Assembly: GCF_034263275.1 (NCBI RefSeq)
Contig: NZ_CP139559.1
Location: 1,364,001 to 1,428,000 of the forward strand
Source of the DNA: Mucilaginibacter sp. cycad4
GTDB taxonomy: Bacteria > Bacteroidota > Bacteroidia > Sphingobacteriales > Sphingobacteriaceae
DNA: 64,000 nucleotides
Direction of reading: 5' to 3'
Each line of letters starts with the position of its first letter. Positions within the stretch are counted from its first letter, which is position 1. The notes beneath the pieces are model-generated. The model searched no databases, was not told the origin of the DNA, and worked only from the letters and a program-made list of their open reading frames with translations. The translations under genes were made by a program, and so were the position numbers. This document shows, in pieces, positions 9,271 through 18,900 of the stretch.

Positions 9271-9313
9271 AAGGCAGCGGGCGATTTCACTCAAAAAAGA
9301 TAAAGTCTGCTAT

Positions 9314-9832
9314 ATGGTTAAAATTCACAACAGGAAAAAGAATTTATTTGAGCGTTTTGCCAACTGGGCTACTATAGCTACTGGTAGTTCGGGCGCATTT
9401 ATCACGGCTTTTGGTATCATCATTGTTTGGGGAATAACCGGGCCATTATTCCATTATTCAGATACATGGCAGCTGGTTATCAATACCGGTACTACTGTAG
9501 TTACTTTTCTGATGGTTTTTTTGATCCAGAAATCACAGAATAAAGATTCGAAAGCTATACATTTGAAACTGAATGAGCTGCTTGCATCGCACCAGGGGGC
9601 AAGTAACCGGATGGTTGATATTGAGGATATTACCGAAAAGGAACTTGATCAATTGCACAAGTTCTATGTAGAACTGGCCGGACTTGCCGAAGAGGAAGAT
9701 GATATCACCTGTACGCACTCTATTGATGCTGCAAGGGAAAATCACACCACAAAACTCAATCATTTCAAAACAAAACCGCATTACATCAATGCCCGCAAAA
9801 ATCACAGTAAAAAAAGTAACGGAACAAGCTGA
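9314..9832 (+). CDS. low-affinity iron permease family membrane protein
   Basis: 172 residues resembling the low-affinity iron permease family (Pfam Iron_permease). A basic N-terminus ends in FERFANWATIATGSSGAF and leads into two transmembrane segments (about residues 19-41 and 50-75). Then comes the conserved VFLIQKSQNKDSKAIHLKLN segment and a charged cytoplasmic tail with LDELL-type helices. The iron role comes from fungal relatives and is not proven for bacterial members. The gene overlaps the GNAT gene start (9789) by 44 nt, so the two are translationally coupled. Confidence 0.75.
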   Translation: MVKIHNRKKNLFERFANWATIATGSSGAFITAFGIIIVWGITGPLFHYSDTWQLVINTGTTVVTFLMVFLIQKSQNKDSKAIHLKLNELLASHQGASNRMVDIEDITEKELDQLHKFYVELAGLAEEEDDITCTHSIDAARENHTTKLNHFKTKPHYINARKNHSKKSNGTS

Positions 9833-10214
9833 TCTTGATATAGTACATGCCATAAGGCGTGAAGTATTTGTTGTTGAACAAAATTGCCCGCCCGAGCTGG
9901 AATGGGAACATGAAGATGTATCACATCATTTTTTAGCTACTGTTGATGGAGAACCGGCCGCCGCCTGCCGCTGGCGTAAATCCGAAAATGGCTATAAGCT
10001 TGAAAGGTTTGCTGTATTGAAGGCATTCAGAGGGTTTGGTTTGGGGGCAGAAATGGTGAAAGCTGTGTTGGCTGATTTGCCGGCTGATGCTGACTATATT
10101 TACCTTAACTCACAAACTCATGCGGTGCCCTTTTATAAAAAACTTGGTTTTGAAGCATCGGGACCGGAGTTTGAAGAAGCCGGGATTAAGCATTATAAGA
10201 TGGTGAAGAAGTAA
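9789..10214 (+). CDS. GNAT family N-acetyltransferase (ElaA-like)
   Basis: I place the start at 9789 (MPAKITVKKVTEQ, 141 residues). The longer reading from 9684 adds a shadow of the preceding gene. One GNAT fold fills the protein: IRREVFVVEQNCPPELEWEH, YKLERFAVLKAFRGFGLGAE with the acetyl-CoA pyrophosphate loop (R-G-F-G-L-G), and the C-terminal VPFYKKLGFEASG. The VFVVEQ...E-W-E-D pattern resembles ElaA-type acetyltransferases. The substrate is unknown. It overlaps the iron-permease-like gene. Confidence 0.85.
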   Translation: MPAKITVKKVTEQADLDIVHAIRREVFVVEQNCPPELEWEHEDVSHHFLATVDGEPAAACRWRKSENGYKLERFAVLKAFRGFGLGAEMVKAVLADLPADADYIYLNSQTHAVPFYKKLGFEASGPEFEEAGIKHYKMVKK

Positions 10215-10251
10215 GAAGTCATTTTGTCGGCGGCTGTTTAAAAATACCTCT

Positions 10252-10405
10252 GGTCGAAGTTTAGCGATAGCGTAACTTCGTCCTAAAATAATGGAAGCAT
10301 TGTGCTTCCCGTATAAAGATTGTAAGAAGGAGTAATCATTTGTTGAGTTAAGCTGAAAGCTTAACCTGTTTTGGGACGAAGTTATGGCACCGCTAAACTT
10401 CGACC
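10252..10405. repeat. 154-bp MITE-like element with 32-bp terminal inverted repeats
   Basis: The left end 10252-10283 (starting GGTCGAAGTTTAGCG) and right end 10374-10405 (ending CGCTAAACTTCGACC) are inverted copies differing at about four positions. Two perfect internal hairpins lie between: GGAAGCA/TGCTTCC (10293-10309) and GTTAAGCT/AGCTTAAC (10347-10365). No ORF. It sits between the GNAT and TfoX-N genes. Confidence 0.75.
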
Positions 10406-10427
10406 GGCAGGAAGGAATAGATGAACA

Positions 10428-10781
10428 TTACCGCTTTTTACTTTTCCTCTTTTTAGAAGCCTCGGCCAATGGATTAAATTCGAGGCACAAATTAATCCAA
10501 TAATTCAGTTGGCCGATGGTTTGCAGGTTGAAATCTTCAACATATACATAGCCTTTCATCACCCTGTCTCCGCTCACCATTTGATTGCAGTTCCCTTTCT
10601 CAAGTTCAATAGATGCTTGTTGTTCACCAATGCGGCATAAGATGCTATTATCGCGTACGCAAACGCAAAGTTTGTCATCAACCATAAAACAAACTCCCTG
10701 AAACATTTTCTTTTCTTCTACTACGGGCAGATCCACTAATGCTTCACGGATGCGATCGGCCATTTTTTCGTTGTAAGCCAT
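10428..10781 (-). CDS. TfoX N-terminal domain protein
   Basis: 117 residues consisting of a single TfoX-N domain: MADRIREALVDLPVVEEKKM, FQGVCFMVDDKLCVCV, IGEQQASIELEKG and VEDFNLQTIGQLNYWINLCL, then a lysine/arginine tail. The C-terminal helix-hairpin domain of the competence regulator TfoX/Sxy is absent. Stand-alone TfoX-N proteins are common in Bacteroidota and have no assigned role, so competence should not be inferred. It is probably a single-gene unit. Confidence 0.85.
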   Translation of the reverse strand: MAYNEKMADRIREALVDLPVVEEKKMFQGVCFMVDDKLCVCVRDNSILCRIGEQQASIELEKGNCNQMVSGDRVMKGYVYVEDFNLQTIGQLNYWINLCLEFNPLAEASKKRKSKKR

Positions 10782-10793
10782 AAGGATTATATT

Positions 10794-10853
10794 ATTTCAC
10801 GCAAAGGCACTAAGCCGCAAAATTTAACAGACTACGGCGTCTTTGCGTGAAAT
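10794..10853. repeat. 60-bp palindromic element, CGCAAAGGCACTAAG type
   Basis: Perfect 13-bp terminal inverted repeats, ATTTCACGCAAAG (10794-10806) and CTTTGCGTGAAAT (10841-10853). The inner word GGCACTAAGCCGCAA recurs almost exactly at 36898-36914. It fills the gap between the TfoX-N and aldo/keto reductase genes. Confidence 0.7.
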
Positions 10854-10861
10854 GTTTGTTG

Positions 10862-11848
<987 letters not shown>

Positions 11849-11855
11849 GATTTGG

Positions 11856-11871
11856 TAGTATTGTTATACTA
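11856..11871. promoter_or_regulatory. operator-like dyad upstream of the aldo/keto reductase
   Basis: TAGTAT, TGTT, ATACTA form a perfect 6+4+6 inverted repeat 7 nt before the start codon of the reductase. No regulator gene is adjacent, so the binding protein is unknown. Confidence 0.35.
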
Positions 11872-12041
11872 TCAAAGTACGTGAAATAACAAAAGCACAT
11901 CAACCTCAATTTATAAGTATTATGTAAGGTTATACATTGCAGATTAAGTTTTTCTGGTTAATTTGAAAAAAAAATCAAGTGTTTGTCCAATTCAACCAAA
12001 ACTGATCGTCTTTGGGTTTTTAACCATTAAATTCAAAAAAC

Positions 12042-12392
12042 ATGAACGAGTTCTTATTGATCTTCAGAAGAGATGCAGAAGCTACTGCAGCAAAACGGTC
12101 ACCCGAGCAAATGCAAACCATGATGAATTACTGGCGCGAATGGATTGGCGGGATTGCCGCACAAAACAAACTGGTTGCTGTAGGTAACAGGTTGGATACC
12201 GTCGGCAGCGTAGTAAAACCCGACAATGTAGTAACAGACGGCCCTTATGTTGAAGTTAAGGAAGCCATAGGCGGATACAGCATTATCAAAGCATCATCGC
12301 TGGAAGAAGCCACGGAGTTATCAAAAGGCTGCCCGATATTATCGGTAGGGGGCAGTGTTGAGGTTCGCCCTATTATCCCAATGGAAGTATAA
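12042..12392 (+). CDS. YCII/DGPF-family protein linked to ECF sigma factor
   Basis: 116 residues forming one YCII-related domain (DGPF family): MNEFLLIFRRDAEATAAKRS at the start, WIGGIAAQNKLVAVGNRL, and the namesake DGPYVEVKEAIGGYSIIKAS in the second half. The family is small and of unclear function, and is known for being encoded beside ECF42-type sigma factors, exactly as here (sigma gene at 12432). It may be a partner or effector of the sigma factor. A terminator-like hairpin separates the two. Confidence 0.88.
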   Translation: MNEFLLIFRRDAEATAAKRSPEQMQTMMNYWREWIGGIAAQNKLVAVGNRLDTVGSVVKPDNVVTDGPYVEVKEAIGGYSIIKASSLEEATELSKGCPILSVGGSVEVRPIIPMEV

Positions 12393-12399
12393 GTAATTT

Positions 12400-12431
12400 G
12401 CAGCCTCCCATATGCGGGAGGCTGCTTTTTT
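12400..12431 (+). terminator. terminator-like hairpin overlapping the sigma-factor ribosome binding site
   Basis: A perfect 10-bp stem, GCAGCCTCCC (12400-12409) and GGGAGGCTGC (12416-12425), with a 6-nt loop and six T residues running directly into the ATG of the sigma gene at 12432. The only SD-like sequence, GGGAGG (12416-12421), is inside the 3' arm. The element could both attenuate transcription and hide the ribosome binding site. Confidence 0.8.
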
Positions 12432-13655
12432 ATGCAACAAGATCAGCTTCTACCACATTTGTTCCGCTCCGAATATCAAAAGATAATCGCGGTATTATGC
12501 CATTATTTCGGCTTTGAACATATAGAAGCCGCCGAAGATATCGCCAGTGATACTTTTCTTACGGCAGCCGAAACATGGGGGATCAAGGGATTACCAGGCA
12601 ACCCTAAAGCGTGGTTATATACCGTGGCCCGCAATAAAGCAACCGATTATGTAAGGCGTGGCTCCCGGTTTAAGCAAAAAATAGCCGAAGGGGTTTCGAC
12701 AGCGGATAATTACGAGGTAGAGATCGATCTTTCTGACCAAAACATTAGCGATAGCCAGTTGCAAATGATGTTTGCAATTTGTAATCCGGTGTTACCTGCC
12801 GAGGCTCAGATTGGTCTGGCATTACGCATCCTTTGCGGTTTCGGGATTGATGAAATTGCCGAGGCTTTTTTATCAAATAAAGAAACCATTAATAAACGAT
12901 TGTTCAGGGCTAAGGAAAAGCTGCGGGAACAGAAAGTGAAGATCATTTTCCCAGAACCTGATGATATTGTTAGCCGGCTTGGCATTGTGCTGAAAACTTT
13001 ATACCTGTTGTTTAATGAGGGCTATTACTCCAGTTGTCAGAGTGCTACATTACAAAAAGACTTGTGTTTGGAAGCCATGCGGCTTAACTATCTACTTATC
13101 GAAAATAAACAAACCAATCTGCCCGAGGTGAATGCTTTATTAGCACTGATGTGTTTTCATGCCTCTCGATTTGATGCCCGGATAGATAAAAACGGCGAGA
13201 TGATCCGCTATGATGATCAGGACAGAATGCTTTGGAGCGATGAGCTGATAGCGAAAGGAAGACACTATCTCAATCTTGCATCTAAAGGGAATGAAGCAGG
13301 CAAATATCATATTGAGGCAGCCATAGCCTATTGGCATACCGTTAAAATAGATACTGCCGAAAAATGGGAAAATATACTGATGTTATATAACAGGTTACTT
13401 ATCGCTGCATATTCGCCGGCCGCTGCATTGAACAGGGCTTATGCCCTGGCAAAGGTAAAAGGAAAGGAGAAAGCTATTATTGAGGCCGAGAAATTAAAAT
13501 TGGATACTAATCATTTGTACCATGTACTGTTGGGGTTTCTTTACACATCGGTAGATAATGAAAAGGCGGCATCACATTTACGAACTGCCTTAAAATTGGC
13601 TAAGACCCCGGGGGATAGGAGCAGGATTGCTAAGGATTTAAAGGCCTTATTATGA
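12432..13655 (+). CDS. ECF42-type RNA polymerase sigma factor with C-terminal TPR-like extension
   Basis: 407 residues, twice the size of a plain ECF sigma factor. Residues 1 to about 165 hold sigma region 2 (LFRSEYQKIIAVLCHYFGFE, EDIASDTFLTAAETWG, NPKAWLYTVARNKATDYVRR) and region 4 (LRILCGFGIDEIAEAFLSNK). The rest is a helical extension with KTLYLLFNEGYYSS and AAALNRAYALAKVKG repeats, typical of the ECF42 group. These sigma factors usually lack an anti-sigma factor, and the extension is thought to control them. The partner YCII gene is 39 nt upstream. The start ATG abuts a hairpin T tract. Confidence 0.92.
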   Translation: MQQDQLLPHLFRSEYQKIIAVLCHYFGFEHIEAAEDIASDTFLTAAETWGIKGLPGNPKAWLYTVARNKATDYVRRGSRFKQKIAEGVSTADNYEVEIDLSDQNISDSQLQMMFAICNPVLPAEAQIGLALRILCGFGIDEIAEAFLSNKETINKRLFRAKEKLREQKVKIIFPEPDDIVSRLGIVLKTLYLLFNEGYYSSCQSATLQKDLCLEAMRLNYLLIENKQTNLPEVNALLALMCFHASRFDARIDKNGEMIRYDDQDRMLWSDELIAKGRHYLNLASKGNEAGKYHIEAAIAYWHTVKIDTAEKWENILMLYNRLLIAAYSPAAALNRAYALAKVKGKEKAIIEAEKLKLDTNHLYHVLLGFLYTSVDNEKAASHLRTALKLAKTPGDRSRIAKDLKALL

Positions 13656-13680
13656 AATAAATGACAATACCATCTTTCAA

Positions 13681-13765
13681 AAAAGCGTCATTGGAGGTAC
13701 GAAGCAATCCCAAACTATACAGGGCGTACCTGCTAATAGGGGATTGCTTCGTGCAATGACGCTTT
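13681..13765. repeat. dispersed palindromic element, GTCATTGCGAGG family, copy 2
   Basis: AAAAGCGTCATTGGAGGTAC on the left and an inverted GCACGAAGC/GCAATGACGCTTTT on the right. The right arm lacks four bases compared with the left. Same core as 3861-3967. It lies between the convergent ECF42 and GH3 genes. Confidence 0.75.
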
Positions 13766-13793
13766 TATACAACTTATTTCTTTGAACAGCTTC

Positions 13794-15971
13794 TTAATTA
13801 GCTATTTTAAAATCTGCCGTCAATTTTTCATCTGCCGAGCTGCTGCCCAATACCAGCTTATAGCTGCCGGGATAAAGCTTCCATTTGTGTGTGGCAAGGT
13901 CCCATTTCTGCAAATCCTGAACAGGGATCTTCAATGTAACCGAACCTTCTTTATCCTGCTCCAGGCTGATGCGTTTAAAACTTTTCAATTCTTTAACCGG
14001 CATCCTGTTGATGTTAGGATATTTAATATATGCCTGCACTACTTCATCGCCATTAAATTTACCGGTGTTTTTAACGTTTACTGTTACTACAACGGTATCG
14101 GCCTTTTTGTAAGTAGCTTTTAATTTGCTGCCCATGGTGTAGCTAAACGATGTATAGCTTAAACCAAAACCAAAAGGATATTGCACCGGGCCTGTATAAT
14201 AGCGGTAGGTGCGGTTTTTCATGTTGTAATCGCTGTAGTCGGGCAAATCGCTCATGTCTTTATAAAAAGTAAGCGGCAGGTGGCCTGATGGCGAAACATC
14301 GCCAAAAATAATATCAGCCAATGCATTACCGCCTTGTTCGCCGGGATACCAGGCAAATATGATAGCATCGGCATAAGGCTCAATGGCCGATACATCAACA
14401 TCGCTGCCTGCGGTAATTACAGCAATAAGGGGTTTGTTTTTTACACTTTTACGCAACTCTTTCATAAAAGCAATTTCGCTGGCAGGAAGACTTAGTGTCT
14501 TTTTATCGCCGCCGCTTTCGGACAGGAAGGCATCGCCAGCCTCGCCTTCCAAAACAGGGGAGAGCCCTATCACTGCAATGGTAGCATCAGCATTACCCGC
14601 AGCCCAGGTTCCGCCAAAGTGCGTGGTATCTTTATAATCACAACCCAGGTCATATTCAACGCGGGTAGCTTTATCAACTGCGCCGGTAATACCTTCAACA
14701 AAGTTGATCACTTTGCTGCTGGTGCCATGGTAGTTGGCAATCATGGCATCAAGTGAGGCGGCGTTTGGCCCAACCACCATAATGCTGGAGTAGCTGCTTT
14801 TTTTGAATGGCAAAACATTGTTATTATTCTTTAACAATACCATACTTTGCTGGGCCACTTTACGGGCCAAAGCCAAATGCTGTTCATTGTGGACACTATC
14901 GGCACCGTAACTATGATAAGGATTAGCGGCCGGATCATCATAAAAGCCCAGTTTAAATTCGGTGCGTAAGATAGCGCCCAGGGCCTGGTCAACATCTTTT
15001 TCGGTAAGTAAACCTTGTTTAATGGCTTTTACACCGTCGTTCTGCAAAATGGATGAGCAATCAAGGTCAACACCGGCCTTAATGGCAGCCGCTGCCACTT
15101 CAACAGCGGTTGGTAGCGTTTTGTGGGTAAGGTATACATCATCCAGGGCACCACAGTCGGTTACTACGTGGCCGCTAAAGCCCCATTCTTTCCGCAATAT
15201 ATCGGTAAGCAGCATTTTATTGATAGAGTTTGGTACACCGTTAACCCGGTTATATGCACTCATTACCGATTCAACGTGGTTTTTAACCAACTGGTGAAAA
15301 GCATATAAGTAAGTTTCGCGGAGGTCTTTTTCATCAACCTTAGCATCAAATTTATCGCGGGTAGCTTCCGGGCCGCTATGCACTGCAAAGTGTTTGGCCG
15401 TGGCAGATGCTTTCAGGTATTTAGGGTCATCGCCCTGCAAACCTTTAACAAAGGCAGAACCCATGCGACCGGTCAGGAAAGGGTCTTCGCCATAAGTTTC
15501 CTGCCCGCGTCCCCAGCGCGGATCGCGGAAAATATTGATGTTGGGTGTCCAAAAGGTGAGGCCCATGTATTGCAGGTGCCTGTCTTGTGCTATGGCCAGG
15601 TTATATTTTGCACGGGCTTCGGTTGATATGGCCGTTGATACCTGCTTTAACAGATCTTCATTAAATGTAGCCGACATACCGATAGCCTGCGGAAATATGG
15701 TTGCTTCACCGGCACGGGCTACACCGTGTAAGGCCTCGTTCCACCAGTTATAGGCTGGGATGCCTAAACGGGGTACAGCCTGGCTGCGGTAGCCCAATAA
15801 GGAGATCTTTTCTTCGAGTGTTAGTTTGGATACGAGATCTTTTACACGTAAATCAATCGATTGCGAAGCGTCTTTGTAAAAAGGGACCTGCGCATTTGCG
15901 GTCGAAAACTTTAGTAATGCCGCAAGCATTACCAAACAGCATAGGAGTTTGTGTTTTATGGTGGAAGCCAT
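13794..15971 (-). CDS. GH3 exo-glycosidase (beta-xylosidase-like clade)
   Basis: 725 residues with a signal peptide (1-27), so periplasmic or outer-membrane associated. The GH3 N-domain carries NWWNEALHGVARAGEATIFP, LTFWTPNINIFRDPRWGRG and KHFAVHSGPEATR. The catalytic nucleophile is Asp272 in GHVVTDCGALDD. A GH3-C domain (VLEGEAGDAF...WYPGEQGGNALADIIFG) and a C-terminal fibronectin-III-like domain follow. The NWWNEALHG and AVHSGPE signatures fit the beta-xylosidase/arabinosidase branch rather than BglX glucosidases. It lies 11 nt downstream of the SusC gene, hence co-transcribed. In context it may remove core beta-1,2-xylose from plant N-glycans. That is an inference; a beta-glucosidase is possible. 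Confidence 0.9.
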   Translation of the reverse strand: MASTIKHKLLCCLVMLAALLKFSTANAQVPFYKDASQSIDLRVKDLVSKLTLEEKISLLGYRSQAVPRLGIPAYNWWNEALHGVARAGEATIFPQAIGMSATFNEDLLKQVSTAISTEARAKYNLAIAQDRHLQYMGLTFWTPNINIFRDPRWGRGQETYGEDPFLTGRMGSAFVKGLQGDDPKYLKASATAKHFAVHSGPEATRDKFDAKVDEKDLRETYLYAFHQLVKNHVESVMSAYNRVNGVPNSINKMLLTDILRKEWGFSGHVVTDCGALDDVYLTHKTLPTAVEVAAAAIKAGVDLDCSSILQNDGVKAIKQGLLTEKDVDQALGAILRTEFKLGFYDDPAANPYHSYGADSVHNEQHLALARKVAQQSMVLLKNNNNVLPFKKSSYSSIMVVGPNAASLDAMIANYHGTSSKVINFVEGITGAVDKATRVEYDLGCDYKDTTHFGGTWAAGNADATIAVIGLSPVLEGEAGDAFLSESGGDKKTLSLPASEIAFMKELRKSVKNKPLIAVITAGSDVDVSAIEPYADAIIFAWYPGEQGGNALADIIFGDVSPSGHLPLTFYKDMSDLPDYSDYNMKNRTYRYYTGPVQYPFGFGLSYTSFSYTMGSKLKATYKKADTVVVTVNVKNTGKFNGDEVVQAYIKYPNINRMPVKELKSFKRISLEQDKEGSVTLKIPVQDLQKWDLATHKWKLYPGSYKLVLGSSSADEKLTADFKIAN

Positions 15972-15982
15972 TTTTAGATGAT

Positions 15983-18900
15983 TTATTTTTTGAGTTTAAA
16001 GTTAATATTTATTCCGTAAGTATGGGTTGGCGGAAGGCTTGCTCCTTCAATTCCGGCATATTTTATATCCGGCGAAAAGCCCGATTCGGGGTCGATATTG
16101 GCTGACCGTTTCATAATCGTCCACAGGTTTCGGCCTACCAGTGAAAAGGTTATGCCTTCAAACGGTGTTTTATTAAGAAAGCCCTTTGAAAAGGTATAGC
16201 CAAAAGTAACCTGCCGCAATTTAATAAACCTGCCATCTAAAACATTCAATGCCGAAACACTTTGAGCAAGCGCCTGGTAATAGGTTTGCGCGGGTACAAC
16301 AACCGTATTTTTATCGCCATTGGCATTTACGCCGTCACCTACGACGCCGGTTTCCCGACCTGGCAGGGTAAGCTTGTTGAAGCCCCTGTAAATGCTGTTG
16401 TAATTTGTTGCTGAAAGTATTTTATTACCAAACCGATAATCGATTAAAAACGATAAGCTAAACTTTCTATAGGTAAAATTATTATTGAACCCGCCATAAA
16501 TGTTAGGCACCGCGCTGCCCATTGGTACCCGCGGCCCGGCCTGTGGTAATCCATTGCCATCAAAAATGATCTGTCCTTTATCGTTCTGGAGGTAATCATT
16601 GGCCATAATTTGGGGACCTGGCAAGCCTTTAACCAATGCGGTGGCAGCATTAAGCGGACGATAAGTACCAAAACTGATGTTGGCCGATTCGGGCGTACCG
16701 TCTGTTTGAAGGATCTTATTTTGTACGTAGGTGAAATTGAACGATGGTGACCAGTTAAAATTAACGGTTTTAAAAGGTGTACCGCTTAACGAAACTTCAA
16801 TGCCGTTGTTTTGGGTTGAGCCTGTTGGGATAAACCGCCGGGCAAAACCGGTTGCCAGGTCAAGATCTCCCTTAATGATCTCGTTCCTTGTTTTTCGATG
16901 AAAATAGGCCACATCAAGCCCCAGTCGCCCGTTTAAAAATTTCAGATCGGTACCAATCTCCGTTTCTGTAAGCGTGTAAGGCTTTAAAAAAAGGTTAGGT
17001 AAGCTATCGCTGAAACCACCTGTGGGTATACCATTTACAGGGTTATTAATGGTGTAATACTGGGATGTAATATATACATCAGTAGGTTCACCACTGGTTT
17101 GGGCATATGATAAACGGAGTTTACCAAAGTCAAGCCCCGGTATATGTACAAGGTCCGAAAACAGGATACTGGCTGATACCGACGGGGTGAAAATACTGCG
17201 GTTATCAACGGGTAGGGTTGAGTAGGTATCGTAACGGCCTGTAGTGGTTAATGTAAGAAAGTCCTTAAACGAAAAGTCAACAGAATAGTAAGTTGAATGA
17301 GTTTCAGAGCTTTTAAAATCATAGCTGCTGCTTTTGGCGGCCAGGTTACTATAGCTGTAAAAATTAGGTATAATAAACGGTCCGCCATAAAGCCGGGTAT
17401 ACTCATAGCTGTTTTTACGAAGATTGGCCCCGGCTGATAAGTCAAAGCTGAGCAGATTTTTTATAATATCATGTTTAGCGCCTATCAAAACATCGGCATT
17501 TAGTTCAGAGCGTTCTGTAGATGATTGTTCATCCATTGAGCCGGCACCTCCGGGAGAATATGCTGTGCCGGTAGGGGTAATAGTTAACCGTTTATCGTAT
17601 AACACATCATCACCCAGGCGGGCCTGAGCATACAGCCAGCTTTGAATATTGTAACGGGCAGTTATAGCAGATATCAAACGGTTCCGGCTTATATTGTTGA
17701 TGAATTTATTAACAGCAAAATAAGGATTGGTGACAAATGTATCGCCGGTCCATCGCAGTTCGTTGCCGCTTGAATCATACCCCGGTGCCAGGGCTGCCTG
17801 GTTTTCGTTAGCAGCAAGGTATTGAATGTTATTGGGGTTAAGTGGGCCATCGCTCAAATTGGGCTTCAGGCTTGATGACTCATCTATATAATTTGCAATA
17901 ACATTTACATTGAATTTGTCGGTAATTCCCTGGGTTGCGGTTAAGTTTACCGTTTTACGGTTGAGGCCGCTGTTGCGAATAACGGAGCCGTTCCTGAGGT
18001 CGGAAACTGACAGGCGGAAAGCACCAGTTTCATTGCCGCCATTAAAAGCCACGGTGTTGGTGTAGGTATAACCGCGTCGGTAAAATTTGTTAATATTATC
18101 TGTAACTGCCGAGTAGGGGTAATATTTACCGTCAAACTGTATGGTTGGTTTACCATCCAGCTTTTCGCCCCAGCCAAAATTGCCTGATGTTACGGCGTTA
18201 TTCACGGTTGCCGGCCTTATGCCATACAAGCCCTGCCCATAAATTGTTTGGTAATCAAAAGTGTTAATAGCTTTGTCTGTTTGGTAATTAGTGTTCAGCT
18301 CAATGCCAAACCCCGAATTTTTTTTACTGGTTTTAGTAGTGATCAAAATTACGCCATTAGCCGCCCTTGCTCCGTATAGGGCTGATGCAGCCTGGCCCTT
18401 GAGTACAGTCATGCTTTCAACATCATCAGGATTGATATTGCTTATACCATCGCCAAAGTCGGCCCCGCCCCATTCATTAGCTGACCCCCTTTGGGTATTA
18501 TCCATGGGCACACCATTAATAATAAACAGTGGCGCGCTTGCGCCAAAACTCGTAACGCCTCTAAGTAAGATTCGTGCGGAAGATCCTGGTCCGCCGTTTA
18601 TGCCATTGATACTTAAGCCGGACACGCGTCCCTCTAACGAGTATGCTACATTTGACTCTTTGGCTTTATCAAGCGCTTCACCGCTAATAGTAGTTACCGA
18701 ATAGCCCACCCTTTTTTGTTCCTTGTTAATGCCAAGTGCCGTTACAACCACCTCGTTTAGCACGTTACTTACTGTAAGCGGAATAGTTAATGGTGCAGCA
18801 CCGTTAAGTTTTACATCTTTTGTAACGTAACCTACAAAACTCACTACTAACGTTGACCGGGCTGGTACTTCGAGTGAAAAAGACCCATTCGCATCGGTGG

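Noticed and set aside
10428..10781. Natural competence regulator TfoX/Sxy
   Set aside because: Only the N-terminal domain is present, so a competence role cannot be claimed.
11963..12187. Plus-strand ORF starting upstream of the YCII gene
   Set aside because: Out of frame with the clear YCII protein and without family character.
13782..14123. Plus-strand ORFs across the GH3 and SusC genes
   Set aside because: All are antisense shadows of long, well-supported minus-strand genes.
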